64,000 nucleotides of DNA from Streptomyces gardneri (GTDB lineage Bacteria > Actinomycetota > Actinomycetes > Streptomycetales > Streptomycetaceae), in assembly GCF_006539185.1 (NCBI RefSeq), contig NZ_BJMN01000028.1, positions 62,001 to 126,000 on the forward strand, written 5' to 3'. Below, in pieces: positions 33,688-41,332 of this stretch; position 1 is the stretch's first letter, and every line of letters starts with the position of its first letter. The position numbers and the translations under genes are program-made. Under the pieces are notes generated by a model that ran no database searches, was not told where the DNA came from, and saw nothing but the letters and a program-made list of their open reading frames with translations.

Positions 33688-34045
33688 CCGGGGGTTCGTG
33701 ACCGTGGAGGCGGCGATGGTCCTGCCCGTCGTCGCGCTGTTCACGGTGACCCTGCTCTGGGCGCTGGCCGCGGCCGCCGCGCAGATCCGGTGCGTGGACG
33801 CGGCACGGGCGGGGGCCAGGGCGGCGGCCCGCTCCGAACCGGTCGCCGCCGCAGAGGGGGCCGCCCGGGCCGCCGCGCCCGAGGGCGCCCGGGTGTCGGT
33901 GACGCGGTCGGGGGAGCTGTGGCGGGTGACGGTGGAGGTCGCCGCGCCGGGCCCCCGGGGCATGGGACTGACCCTGCGGGCGGCTGCGGCGGCCCTCGCG
34001 GAGGACCCGGTGGGCGAGGACCCGGCGGTCGGGGGCCCACCGTGA
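33674..34045 (+). CDS. TadE-like minor pilin
   Basis: A 123-residue protein starting [23 protein letters not shown], the TadE motif with a short basic lead, Gly before FVTVEAAM and one hydrophobic helix (residues 12-38), followed by a small soluble domain (ARAAARSEPVAAAEGAARAAA). TadE proteins are pseudopilins or assembly factors. It overlaps the pilin gene by 14 nt in another frame. Confidence 0.82.
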   Translation: MRRSDRGFVTVEAAMVLPVVALFTVTLLWALAAAAAQIRCVDAARAGARAAARSEPVAAAEGAARAAAPEGARVSVTRSGELWRVTVEVAAPGPRGMGLTLRAAAAALAEDPVGEDPAVGGPP

Positions 34046-34434
34046 CGGCGGGTCGGCGGGCCCGTCTGGTCGGCCGCGGCGATCGGGGGGCGGCGACCGT
34101 GTGGGCGGCGTTCGCGGCCTGCGCGTTGTGCGTGGTGTTCGGGGCGGTGCTCGCGCTGGGGCAGGCGGTGGCGGCCCGGCACCGGGCCGGCGGCGCGGCC
34201 GACCTGGCCGCTCTCGCGGCGGCCGACCGGGCCCTGTGGGGCGAGGCCGAGGCGTGTGCCGCGGCTTCCCGGGTGGCCGCCGCGCAGGGGACCGAGCTGC
34301 TGCGGTGCGCCGTGCGCGGCGAACTCGCCGAGGTGACGGCCAGGGTGGTGCGCGGGCCGTACCGGCCGGACGTCAGCTCTCGGGCGGGGCCTGCGCGGGA
34401 GGCGGCTCCGGGGCCTCCCGCAGCAGTTCCGTGA
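34042..34434 (+). CDS. TadE/TadG-like (Rv3654c-type) protein
   Basis: A 130-residue protein starting with a GTG coupled to the previous stop (GTGA). The lead RGDRGAATVWAAFAACALCVVFGAVLALG contains the pseudopilin-like GAATVW and one membrane helix; the segment AARHRAGGAADLAALAAAD is typical of the TadG/Rv3654c type. Two or three cysteines follow (EACAAAS, LRCAV). The 3' end overlaps the convergent helicase gene by 62 bp, so the last 20 residues are antisense to the helicase C-terminus. Last gene of the operon. Confidence 0.78.
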   Translation: MTAGRRARLVGRGDRGAATVWAAFAACALCVVFGAVLALGQAVAARHRAGGAADLAALAAADRALWGEAEACAAASRVAAAQGTELLRCAVRGELAEVTARVVRGPYRPDVSSRAGPAREAAPGPPAAVP

Positions 34435-36853
34435 GGAGGCGGACCGCGCCGCGCTTGTGCAGCGGATCGTTGCCGTTGCCGCACTTCGGGGACTGGACGC
34501 AGGAGGGGCACCCCGCCTCGCACTCGCAGGAGGCGATGGCCTCGCGGGTCGCGGTCAGCCAGGCCCTGGCCGTGTGGAAGGCGCGCTCGGCGAAGCCCGC
34601 GCCGCCGGGGTGGCCGTCGTACACGAAGACGGTCGGCAGCAGCGTGTCGGGATGGAGGGGGACGGAGACGCCGCCGATGTCCCAGCGGTCGCAGGTGGCG
34701 AAGAGCGGCAGCATGCCGATGGAGGCGTGCTCGGCGGCGTGCAGGGCGCCCCCGAGGATCTCCGGGTTGATCCGGGCGGCGTCGAGCTGGTCCTCGGTGA
34801 CCGTCCACCACACGGCCCGGGTGCGCAGGGTGCGGGGCGGCAGGTCGAGCTTGGTCTCGCCGAGGACCTCGCCGGTGATCAGGCGGCGGCGCAGGAAGGA
34901 GACGACCTGGTTCGTGACCTCGACGGAGCCGTAGCAGAGGCGGCCGGCTCCCCAGGGGATCTCGGTGTCGGTTTCGAGGACGGAGACGGAGGTGGTGTCG
35001 CGGGCGGTGGTGGAGTACGGCGGGACGGCCTCCTCCACGAGTGCCACGGAGTCCTTCAGGTCGAGCTCCCGCACCAGATAGGTGCGGCCCTGGTGGAGGT
35101 GGACGGCGCCCTCGTGGACGGCGGTGTGGGAGGCGGCCTCGTCGACCGTGCCGAGGAGGCGGCCGGTGCCGGCCTCCACGATCCGGACGGGGCTGCCGCC
35201 CCCGCCCCGGATGTCGGTGAGGTCGGCGGCCCGCTCGCGGCGCGTCCAGTACCAGCCGGCGGAACGGCGGCGCAGCAGTCCGGCGCCCTCCAGCTGGGGC
35301 ATCAGACCGGGCGCGGCGGGGCCGAAGAGCGTCAGGTCCGTGTCGGTCAGCGGGAGCTCCGCGGCGGCGGCGCACAGATGGGGGGCGAGGACGTAGGGGT
35401 TGTCGGGGTCGAGGACGGTCGACTCGACCGGCTGTTCGAAGATCGCTTCCGGGTGGTGGACCAGGAAGGTGTCCAGCGGGTCGTCCCGGGCGACGAGGAT
35501 CGCCAGGGCGCCCTCGCCCGAGCGGCCGGCGCGGCCCGCCTGCTGCCACAGGGAGGCCCGGGTGCCCGGGTAGCCGGCGATCACGACGGCGTCGAGGCCG
35601 GAGACGTCCACGCCCAGCTCCAGGGCGGTCGTGGCGGCCAGGCCGAGGAGCTCGCCCGAGTGCAGGGCCCGCTCCAGGGCGCGGCGCTCCTCGGGCAGGT
35701 AGCCGCCCCGGTAGGCGGCGACCCGGCGGGCCAGGGCGCGGTCGGTCTCGGCGAGCCGTTCCTGGGCGATCACCGAGATCAGTTCGGCGCCGCGCCGGGA
35801 GCGGACGAAGGCGACCGAGCGCACGCCCTGCCGGGTCAGGTCGGTCAGCAGGTCGGCGGTCTCGGCGGTGGCGGTGCGGCGGACGGGCGCGCCGCGCTCG
35901 CCGTGGAGCTCGGTGAGCGGCGGCTCCCACAGGGCGAACACCAGTTCGCCGCGGGGGGAGGCGTCGTCGGAGATCTCGGTGACCGGCAGTCCGGTGAGGC
36001 GGCCGGCGGCCAGGGCCGGTTCGGCGGAGGTGGCCGAGGCGAGGAGGAAGACGGGATCGGAGCCGTACCGGGCGCAGATCCGGCGCAGGCGGCGCAGCAC
36101 CTGGGCGACGTGCGAGCCGAAGACGCCCCGGTAGGTGTGGCACTCGTCGATCACGACGTAGCGCAGGGCGCGCAGGAAGGAGGACCACCTGGGGTGGGAG
36201 GGGAGTATGCCCCGGTGCAGCATGTCGGGGTTGGTCAGCACGTAGTTCGCGTACTGGCGGACCCACTCGCGCTCCTCGACCGGCGTGTCGCCGTCGTAGA
36301 CCGCGGGGCGGATCCGGGTGCCGAGCGGGCCGGCCAGTTCCCGTACGGCGCGGCGCTGGTCGGCGGCGAGGGCCTTGGTGGGCGAGAGGTAGAGGGCGGT
36401 GGCCCCGCGTCCGTTGGCGGCCTCCGAGCCGTCCAGGAGGGTCGTCAGGACCGGGGCGAGGTAGGCGAGCGACTTGCCCGAGGCCGTTCCTGTGGCGATC
36501 ACCACGGAATCGCCGTTCAGGGCGGCCTCGGCGGCCTCGGCCTGATGCGCCCAGGGGTGCTCGATCCCGGCCGCCTGGATCGCGCTGATCACCTCGGGCC
36601 GGATCAGGTGCGGCCAGACGGCATGACGGCCCTCCCGGGCGGGCATGTGCTCCGTATGAGTGATGCGCGCGGCCCGACTCTCGCCTGCCGAGAGCCGGTC
36701 GAGGACCATGCCGGGGGAGGGGCGACTGCCCGTGTCCCCGGCCGGGTGACGGGGGCGCTGATTCTTGGCCATCGGCACCGAGTGTGTCACTGCCAGGACG
36801 GACAATGCTTCCAAGGCGTCGTGCATGGCTGCTCGTAAGTGATTGAATGCCAT
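34373..36853 (-). CDS. DEAD/DEAH-box helicase, MrfA/Hrq1-like, with DUF1998 zinc region
   Basis: An 826-residue SF2 helicase. Walker A IATGTASGKSLAY, Walker B/DExH as VIDECHTYRG, motif III LLASATS, motif VI QQAGRAGRSGEGA. The C-terminus has the DUF1998-type cysteine set in CECEAGCPSCVQSPKC, likely a zinc site, as in B. subtilis MrfA. Family members repair crosslinks or mitomycin damage; this role is inferred. The start ATG at 36853 gives MAFNH; codon 6 is TTA, the only in-frame TTA I found in the window. Shorter starts at 36826 (MHDALEAL) or MAKNQ would leave that codon outside. No ribosome binding site marks any of these starts. Confidence 0.9.
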   Translation of the reverse strand: MAFNHLRAAMHDALEALSVLAVTHSVPMAKNQRPRHPAGDTGSRPSPGMVLDRLSAGESRAARITHTEHMPAREGRHAVWPHLIRPEVISAIQAAGIEHPWAHQAEAAEAALNGDSVVIATGTASGKSLAYLAPVLTTLLDGSEAANGRGATALYLSPTKALAADQRRAVRELAGPLGTRIRPAVYDGDTPVEEREWVRQYANYVLTNPDMLHRGILPSHPRWSSFLRALRYVVIDECHTYRGVFGSHVAQVLRRLRRICARYGSDPVFLLASATSAEPALAAGRLTGLPVTEISDDASPRGELVFALWEPPLTELHGERGAPVRRTATAETADLLTDLTRQGVRSVAFVRSRRGAELISVIAQERLAETDRALARRVAAYRGGYLPEERRALERALHSGELLGLAATTALELGVDVSGLDAVVIAGYPGTRASLWQQAGRAGRSGEGALAILVARDDPLDTFLVHHPEAIFEQPVESTVLDPDNPYVLAPHLCAAAAELPLTDTDLTLFGPAAPGLMPQLEGAGLLRRRSAGWYWTRRERAADLTDIRGGGGSPVRIVEAGTGRLLGTVDEAASHTAVHEGAVHLHQGRTYLVRELDLKDSVALVEEAVPPYSTTARDTTSVSVLETDTEIPWGAGRLCYGSVEVTNQVVSFLRRRLITGEVLGETKLDLPPRTLRTRAVWWTVTEDQLDAARINPEILGGALHAAEHASIGMLPLFATCDRWDIGGVSVPLHPDTLLPTVFVYDGHPGGAGFAERAFHTARAWLTATREAIASCECEAGCPSCVQSPKCGNGNDPLHKRGAVRLLTELLREAPEPPPAQAPPES

Positions 36854-36898
36854 TGCGGCTGGCGATCAGTTCCCTGGCTCCGCCCGGGAGGCCCGAGG

Positions 36899-36910
36899 GG
36901 GCGATCGCCC
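36899..36910. promoter_or_regulatory. palindrome upstream of bldG
   Basis: GGGCGATCGCCC, a 12-bp perfect palindrome, 24 bp before the bldG start in the 80-bp helicase-bldG divergent gap. Operator or leader hairpin. Confidence 0.35.
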
Positions 36911-36933
36911 GATAGCAAGGTGCTGGAGGATCC

Positions 36934-37287
36934 GTGGACCTGTCCCTGTCGACTCGCAATGTGTCCGGCGCTGGTGGCGACCGTACGGTCGTCGAGGTCG
37001 GTGGCGAGATTGATGTGTATACCGCGCCCAAGCTGCGCGAGCAGTTGGTCGAGTTGGTGAACGACGGCAGCTACCACCTGGTTGTCGACATGGAGGGCGT
37101 GGACTTCCTCGACTCCACCGGCCTGGGTGTGCTCGTCGGCGGCCTGAAGCGCGTTCGCGCGCACGAGGGCTCGCTGCGTCTGGTCTGCAACCAGGAGCGC
37201 ATTCTGAAGATCTTCCGGATCACGGGGCTCACCAAGGTGTTCCCGATCCACCAGTCGGTCGACGAGGCCGTCAACGCGGTCGACTGA
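36934..37287 (+). CDS. bldG: anti-anti-sigma factor BldG
   Basis: A 117-residue STAS protein. The phosphorylated serine of S. coelicolor BldG is at Ser61 here, in [15 protein letters not shown], and the sequence [19 protein letters not shown] is diagnostic. Relative to the 113-residue S. coelicolor BldG it has about four extra residues (SGAG) near position 11. Unphosphorylated BldG binds anti-sigma factors and frees sigma factors for aerial growth, antibiotic production and stress. GTG start 36934 follows GGAGGATCC. It precedes its anti-sigma gene by 14 nt. Confidence 0.96.
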   Translation: MDLSLSTRNVSGAGGDRTVVEVGGEIDVYTAPKLREQLVELVNDGSYHLVVDMEGVDFLDSTGLGVLVGGLKRVRAHEGSLRLVCNQERILKIFRITGLTKVFPIHQSVDEAVNAVD

Positions 37288-37301
37288 CCGAGGGGGATCG
37301 C

Positions 37302-37760
37302 ATGGCCACCGTTGAACTCCGATTCAGCGCTCAGCCCGAGCACGTCCGTACGGCCCGCCTGGTGGCGGCCGCGGTCGCCCGCAGGGCCGGAGTGGACGAG
37401 GCGGTCCTCGACGAGGTGCGTCTCGCCGTCGGTGAGGCCTGTTCCCGTGCGGTCGGGCTGCATCGCAGCAACGGCGTCACGACCCCCATCAGGGTCGTGC
37501 TGACCGAGGAGGAGAAGACGTTCTCCATCGAGGTCGGCGACGAGGTGCCGGGCGCGGGCGTGGCGGCGGCGGATGCCGCCGGTGTGCCCGGTGCGCGGTC
37601 CTCGGCTCCGGCCGACGACTTCGACGACGCCGACGGCGAGGACGAGATGGGTCTCGCGGTGATCCGCGGGCTCGTCGACGACGTCGAGGTGAGCGCCGGC
37701 GAGGACGGCGGCACCATCCGCATGAGCTGGCCGACCAGCCCGGCGGACGTCCTGTCCTGA
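37302..37760 (+). CDS. anti-sigma factor, GHKL fold, partner of BldG
   Basis: A 152-residue RsbW/SpoIIAB-like protein. The N box reads VGEACSRAVGLH: the Glu (residue 45) remains but the Mg-ATP-binding Asn is Arg at 49, and the G1 region is DADGEDEMGLAVIRGL. The Glu is present while the Asn is lost, so kinase activity is doubtful although binding to BldG or a sigma factor may persist. In S. coelicolor the equivalent protein (SCO3548) interacts with BldG. Cotranscribed with bldG and ended by a T-tract terminator. An acidic loop (PADDFDDADGEDE) is inserted near residue 110. Confidence 0.92.
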   Translation: MATVELRFSAQPEHVRTARLVAAAVARRAGVDEAVLDEVRLAVGEACSRAVGLHRSNGVTTPIRVVLTEEEKTFSIEVGDEVPGAGVAAADAAGVPGARSSAPADDFDDADGEDEMGLAVIRGLVDDVEVSAGEDGGTIRMSWPTSPADVLS

Positions 37761-37790
37761 CACCGCCCTGAGCGGTACAAGAGCGACGAG

Positions 37791-37822
37791 AAGAGGCCCT
37801 GCCCAGCGCAGGGCCTCTTTTT
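37791..37822 (+). terminator. rho-independent terminator of bldG operon
   Basis: AAGAGGCCCTGC / GCAGGGCCTCTT, 12 bp with a 5-nt loop, followed by further Ts. 31 nt past the anti-sigma stop. Confidence 0.95.
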
Positions 37823-37826
37823 CGTT

Positions 37827-37866
37827 CCCCGCCCCGCCCCGCCCTGCCCCGCCCCGCCCCGCCCCC
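37827..37866. repeat. CCCCG pentanucleotide repeat
   Basis: About eight units of CCCCG with one CCCTG variant follow the bldG terminator. The complementary strand has repeated GGGGC and could form G-quadruplexes. Between terminator and hppA promoter. Confidence 0.85.
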
Positions 37867-37962
37867 GTGCTCGCCTGCCCCCGCTCGCCCGACGCGCCCG
37901 CTCGGATTGGTGCATCCGCGCGGTGGCTCCGCGGGGTCCACGTTTGTGTCGGTTTATCTCCC

Positions 37963-37968
37963 TATGAT
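37963..37968 (+). promoter_or_regulatory. -10 box of hppA (leaderless)
   Basis: TATGAT followed after 8 nt by the hppA ATG; no ribosome binding site, no clear -35. Confidence 0.55.
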
Positions 37969-37976
37969 CCGTCCCC

Positions 37977-40304
37977 ATGGACCCCACTTCGCTCGCCGCG
38001 GCGGTGCTCACGAGCGGGAACCGGACGATCGTGGTCGTCGTCGCGGCCGTCGCGCTCGGCGCGCTGGTCGTCGCCCAGCTCCTCGTCCGCCAGGTGCTCG
38101 CGGCCGGCGAGGGCACCGAGAAGATGAAGGAGATCGCCGCCGCCGTGCAGGAGGGCGCCAACGCCTATCTCGCGCGGCAGCTGCGCACCCTCGCCGTCTT
38201 CGCGGTCGCCGTGTTCTTCCTGCTGATGCTGCTGCCCGCCGACGACTGGGCGCAGCGCGCCGGACGGTCCCTGTTCTTCCTGGTCGGGGCGCTGTTCTCG
38301 GCGTCCACCGGATACGTCGGCATGCGCCTGGCCGTCCGGGCCAACGTGCGGGTCGCCGCCGCGGCCAGGGAGGCCACCCCAGGGCCGGGCGCTCCCGAGA
38401 AGGACCTCACCGAGGTCGCGCACCGGGCCATGCGGATCGCGTTCCGCACGGGCGGGGTCGTCGGTATGTTCACCGTCGGCCTCGGGCTGTTCGGAGCCTC
38501 CTGCGTCGTTCTCGTCTACGCCGCCGACGCGCCGAAGGTCCTGGAGGGTTTCGGTCTCGGCGCCGCGCTCATCGCGATGTTCATGAGGGTGGGCGGCGGC
38601 ATCTTCACCAAGGCCGCCGACGTCGGCGCCGACCTGGTCGGCAAGGTCGAGCAGGGCATCCCCGAGGACGACGCGCGCAACGCCGCCACCATCGCCGACA
38701 ACGTGGGCGACAACGTCGGAGACTGCGCGGGCATGGCCGCCGACCTCTTCGAGTCGTACGCGGTGACGCTGGTCGCGGCGCTCATCCTCGGCATGGCCGC
38801 CTTCGGCGACCACGGCCTCGCGTTCCCGCTGATGGTGCCGGCCATCGGCGTGGTCACGGCGGTGATCGGCATCTTCGCGGTCGCCCCGCGGCGCACCGAC
38901 CGCAGCGGGATGAGCGCGATCAACCGGGGCTTCTTCCTCTCGGCGGCCGTCTCGCTGGTGCTGGTCGCCGTCGCCGCCTTCACCTACCTGCCGTCCTCGT
39001 ACGCCGAGCTGGATGGCGTCACCGAGCCCGGCATCCCCGAACACAGCGGCGACCCGCGGGTCCTCGCCCTCGTCGCGGTCGCCATCGGCATCGTCCTCGC
39101 CGCGCTCATCCAGCAGCTCACCGGCTACTTCACCGAGACCGGCCGGCGGCCGGTGCGGGACATCGGCAGGTCCTCGCTCACCGGAGCCGCCACCGTCGTC
39201 CTCGCGGGCGTCGCCCTCGGTCTGGAGTCCGCGGTCTACGCGGCGCTGCTGATCGGTCTCGCCGTGTACGGGGCGTTCCTGCTCGGCGGCGCCTCGATCA
39301 TGCTGGCGCTGTTCGCGGTCGCCCTCGCCGGGACGGGACTGCTCACCACCGTCGGCGTGATCGTCGCCATGGACACCTTCGGCCCGGTCTCCGACAACGC
39401 GCAGGGCATCGCGGAGATGTCCGGGGACGTCCGGGGCGCGGGCGCGCAGGTCCTCACCGACCTGGACGCCGTGGGCAACACGACGAAGGCCATCACCAAG
39501 GGCATCGCCATCGCCACCGCCGTCCTGGCGGCCGCGGCGCTCTTCGGCTCCTACCGGGACGCCATCGAGACGGCGGTAGCCGAGGCCGGCGGGGCCGATG
39601 CGATCGGCGGGGCGGCCGACCTCCTGACGCTCTCCATGGACATCTCGCAGCCCAACAACCTCTTCGGGCTGATCCTCGGCGCCTCGGTCGTGTTCCTCTT
39701 CTCGGGCCTCGCGATCAACGCGGTCTCCCGGTCTGCCGGTTCGGTGGTCCACGAGGTGCGCCGGCAGTTCCGCGAGCACCCCGGGATCATGACGTACGCC
39801 GAGAAGCCCGAGTACGGGCGGGTCGTCGACATCTGCACCCGGGACGCACTCCGCGAACTCGCCACGCCCGGGCTGCTCGCGGTGACGGCCCCGATCGCGG
39901 TCGGCTTCGCGCTCGGTGTCGGCCCGCTCGGCTCGTACCTCGCCGGGGCGATCGGCGCGGGCGCCCTGATGGCGGTCTTCCTCGCCAACTCCGGTGGCGC
40001 GTGGGACAACGCGAAGAAGCTGGTCGAGGACGGCAACCACGGCGGCAAGGGCAGCGAGGCGCACGCGGCGACCGTCATCGGGGACACCGTCGGCGACCCC
40101 TTCAAGGACACGGCGGGACCGGCGATCAACCCGCTCCTGAAGGTGATGAACCTCGTCGCGCTGCTGATCGCCCCCGCCGTCGTGAAGTTCGGATACGGGG
40201 ACGACGCCAGCGACTGGCTGAGGGCGCTGGTCGCGGGACTCGCGGTCCTCGTCGTGGTCGTCGCGGTCCTGGTCTCCAAGCGGCGTTCGGTGGCGGTCTC
40301 CTGA
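37977..40304 (+). CDS. hppA: membrane-bound proton-pumping pyrophosphatase
   Basis: A 775-residue integral membrane pyrophosphatase with about 16 helices. Substrate motifs: GADLVGKVEQGIPEDD, NPATIADNVGDNVGD-type (here NAATIADNVGDNVGD) and GDTVGDPFKDTAGPAINPL. At the K+-dependence site the sequence is GNTTKAITKG; lysine here marks the K+-independent class. It hydrolyses cytoplasmic PPi and pumps protons out. ATG at 37977 preceded by TATGAT, likely leaderless. It is separate from the bldG operon by a terminator and CCCCG repeats. Confidence 0.97.
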   Translation: MDPTSLAAAVLTSGNRTIVVVVAAVALGALVVAQLLVRQVLAAGEGTEKMKEIAAAVQEGANAYLARQLRTLAVFAVAVFFLLMLLPADDWAQRAGRSLFFLVGALFSASTGYVGMRLAVRANVRVAAAAREATPGPGAPEKDLTEVAHRAMRIAFRTGGVVGMFTVGLGLFGASCVVLVYAADAPKVLEGFGLGAALIAMFMRVGGGIFTKAADVGADLVGKVEQGIPEDDARNAATIADNVGDNVGDCAGMAADLFESYAVTLVAALILGMAAFGDHGLAFPLMVPAIGVVTAVIGIFAVAPRRTDRSGMSAINRGFFLSAAVSLVLVAVAAFTYLPSSYAELDGVTEPGIPEHSGDPRVLALVAVAIGIVLAALIQQLTGYFTETGRRPVRDIGRSSLTGAATVVLAGVALGLESAVYAALLIGLAVYGAFLLGGASIMLALFAVALAGTGLLTTVGVIVAMDTFGPVSDNAQGIAEMSGDVRGAGAQVLTDLDAVGNTTKAITKGIAIATAVLAAAALFGSYRDAIETAVAEAGGADAIGGAADLLTLSMDISQPNNLFGLILGASVVFLFSGLAINAVSRSAGSVVHEVRRQFREHPGIMTYAEKPEYGRVVDICTRDALRELATPGLLAVTAPIAVGFALGVGPLGSYLAGAIGAGALMAVFLANSGGAWDNAKKLVEDGNHGGKGSEAHAATVIGDTVGDPFKDTAGPAINPLLKVMNLVALLIAPAVVKFGYGDDASDWLRALVAGLAVLVVVVAVLVSKRRSVAVS

Positions 40305-40378
40305 CGTGTCGTCCGTCTCATTCCCCGGGCTTCGGAGGGGTTCGAGACGTCATCTCGCTTGGTTCAAAAGACTGCAAT

Positions 40379-40398
40379 GTGGGATGAATCCGTCCCAC
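40379..40398. promoter_or_regulatory. inverted repeat upstream of lipoprotein gene
   Basis: GTGGGA-N8-TCCCAC, perfect 6-bp arms, 68 bp before the lipoprotein start, in an AT-richer promoter-like region. Candidate operator. Confidence 0.35.
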
Positions 40399-40465
40399 GA
40401 AAGGTGGAAGTAGCCCGTTCGGCGTGTATGTTCCGGGGCCGAGAGCCTTGGAAGGGACCGATCCG

Positions 40466-41119
40466 GTGAACAAGAAGCTTGCGGCCGCACTGTCCGGCGG
40501 TGCGGTACTGGTGCTCGTGCTGTCCGGTTGCAGCGATGACGAGGGCAACAAGGTGGAGGACTGGGCGAAGACGTTCTGCGACCAGGCGAAGCCTCAGATC
40601 CAGAAGCGGGCCAACGCCCACCAGATCATCATCTCGACGGCCGCGGACAGTAAGCCGGCCGAGATCCAGGCCGCCGACTCGAAGGCGTTCCAGGACATCG
40701 CCGACGCCGACCGCGCGCTCGCCAAGGCCGTCGAGGCCGCCGGGGCCCCGCCCGTCGAGAACGGCCAGAAGGTCCAGCAGGACGCGATCAAGGAGCTCAA
40801 CGCCACCGCCGTGGCCTACGAGGGGCTCAAGAAGGAAGTCGACGCGCTCGACCCGGCCAACCAGCAGAAGTTCGCGGACGGCCTCCAGGACGTCGCCGAC
40901 GGGCTGACCAAGATCGAGAAGATGGACCAGGCGGCGCTCGCCAAGCTGGAGGAGGGCGAGCTGGGCCAGGCGATGGCCAAGCAGCCCGGCTGCCAGAAGC
41001 CCACGGCCTCGGTCCCGCCGAAGACCTCCGGGTCGGCCACGGCCTCGCCGAAGGCCGGCGCGACCGCCTCGGACAAGGCCTCCGCCTCCGCCAAGCCCAC
41101 CAAGAAGTCCTCGGAGTAG
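40466..41119 (+). CDS. small secreted lipoprotein
   Basis: A 217-residue lipoprotein: VNKKLAAALSGGAVLVLVLSGC with lipobox LSGC and Cys22. The mature part is helical and charged (residues 30-170, KVEDWAKTFCDQAKPQIQKR, with later QPGCQKP giving two cysteines), followed by a Ser/Ala/Lys-rich disordered tail. GTG start follows GGAAGGGA. No domain recognised; likely a cell-surface lipoprotein of unknown role. Confidence 0.88.
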   Translation: MNKKLAAALSGGAVLVLVLSGCSDDEGNKVEDWAKTFCDQAKPQIQKRANAHQIIISTAADSKPAEIQAADSKAFQDIADADRALAKAVEAAGAPPVENGQKVQQDAIKELNATAVAYEGLKKEVDALDPANQQKFADGLQDVADGLTKIEKMDQAALAKLEEGELGQAMAKQPGCQKPTASVPPKTSGSATASPKAGATASDKASASAKPTKKSSE

Positions 41120-41170
41120 GTCCGGAACAGGTCCCGGCTCACCGGCGGCGGCAGCGGCGATCCGGCCGTC

Positions 41171-41250
41171 TGCCGCCGGTTCGCTGCCCGGTCCGCTGCC
41201 GGTCTTCCGCCGGTCCCATGCCGGTCTGCCGCCTGTCCGGCGTCGGTCCG
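41171..41250. repeat. degenerate CCGGTC-rich repeats
   Basis: Imperfect units of about 12 bp around TGCCGGTCTTCC and similar sequences fill the spacer between the lipoprotein and methyltransferase genes. Too degenerate for firm borders. Confidence 0.5.
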
Positions 41251-41332
41251 CTCGGCCCGTCGTCGGGCTTGGCGCCCGTCTGCGGCCGGGTCGGCCGCCC
41301 GGATGTCGGTGGCGGCCGTCACAATGGGATCC

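Noticed and set aside
33741-37031. 1096-codon open frame on the minus strand across the helicase and bldG
   Set aside because: It overlaps the helicase in another frame and is antisense to bldG; composition is Arg/Pro-rich with no domain. Shadow frame.
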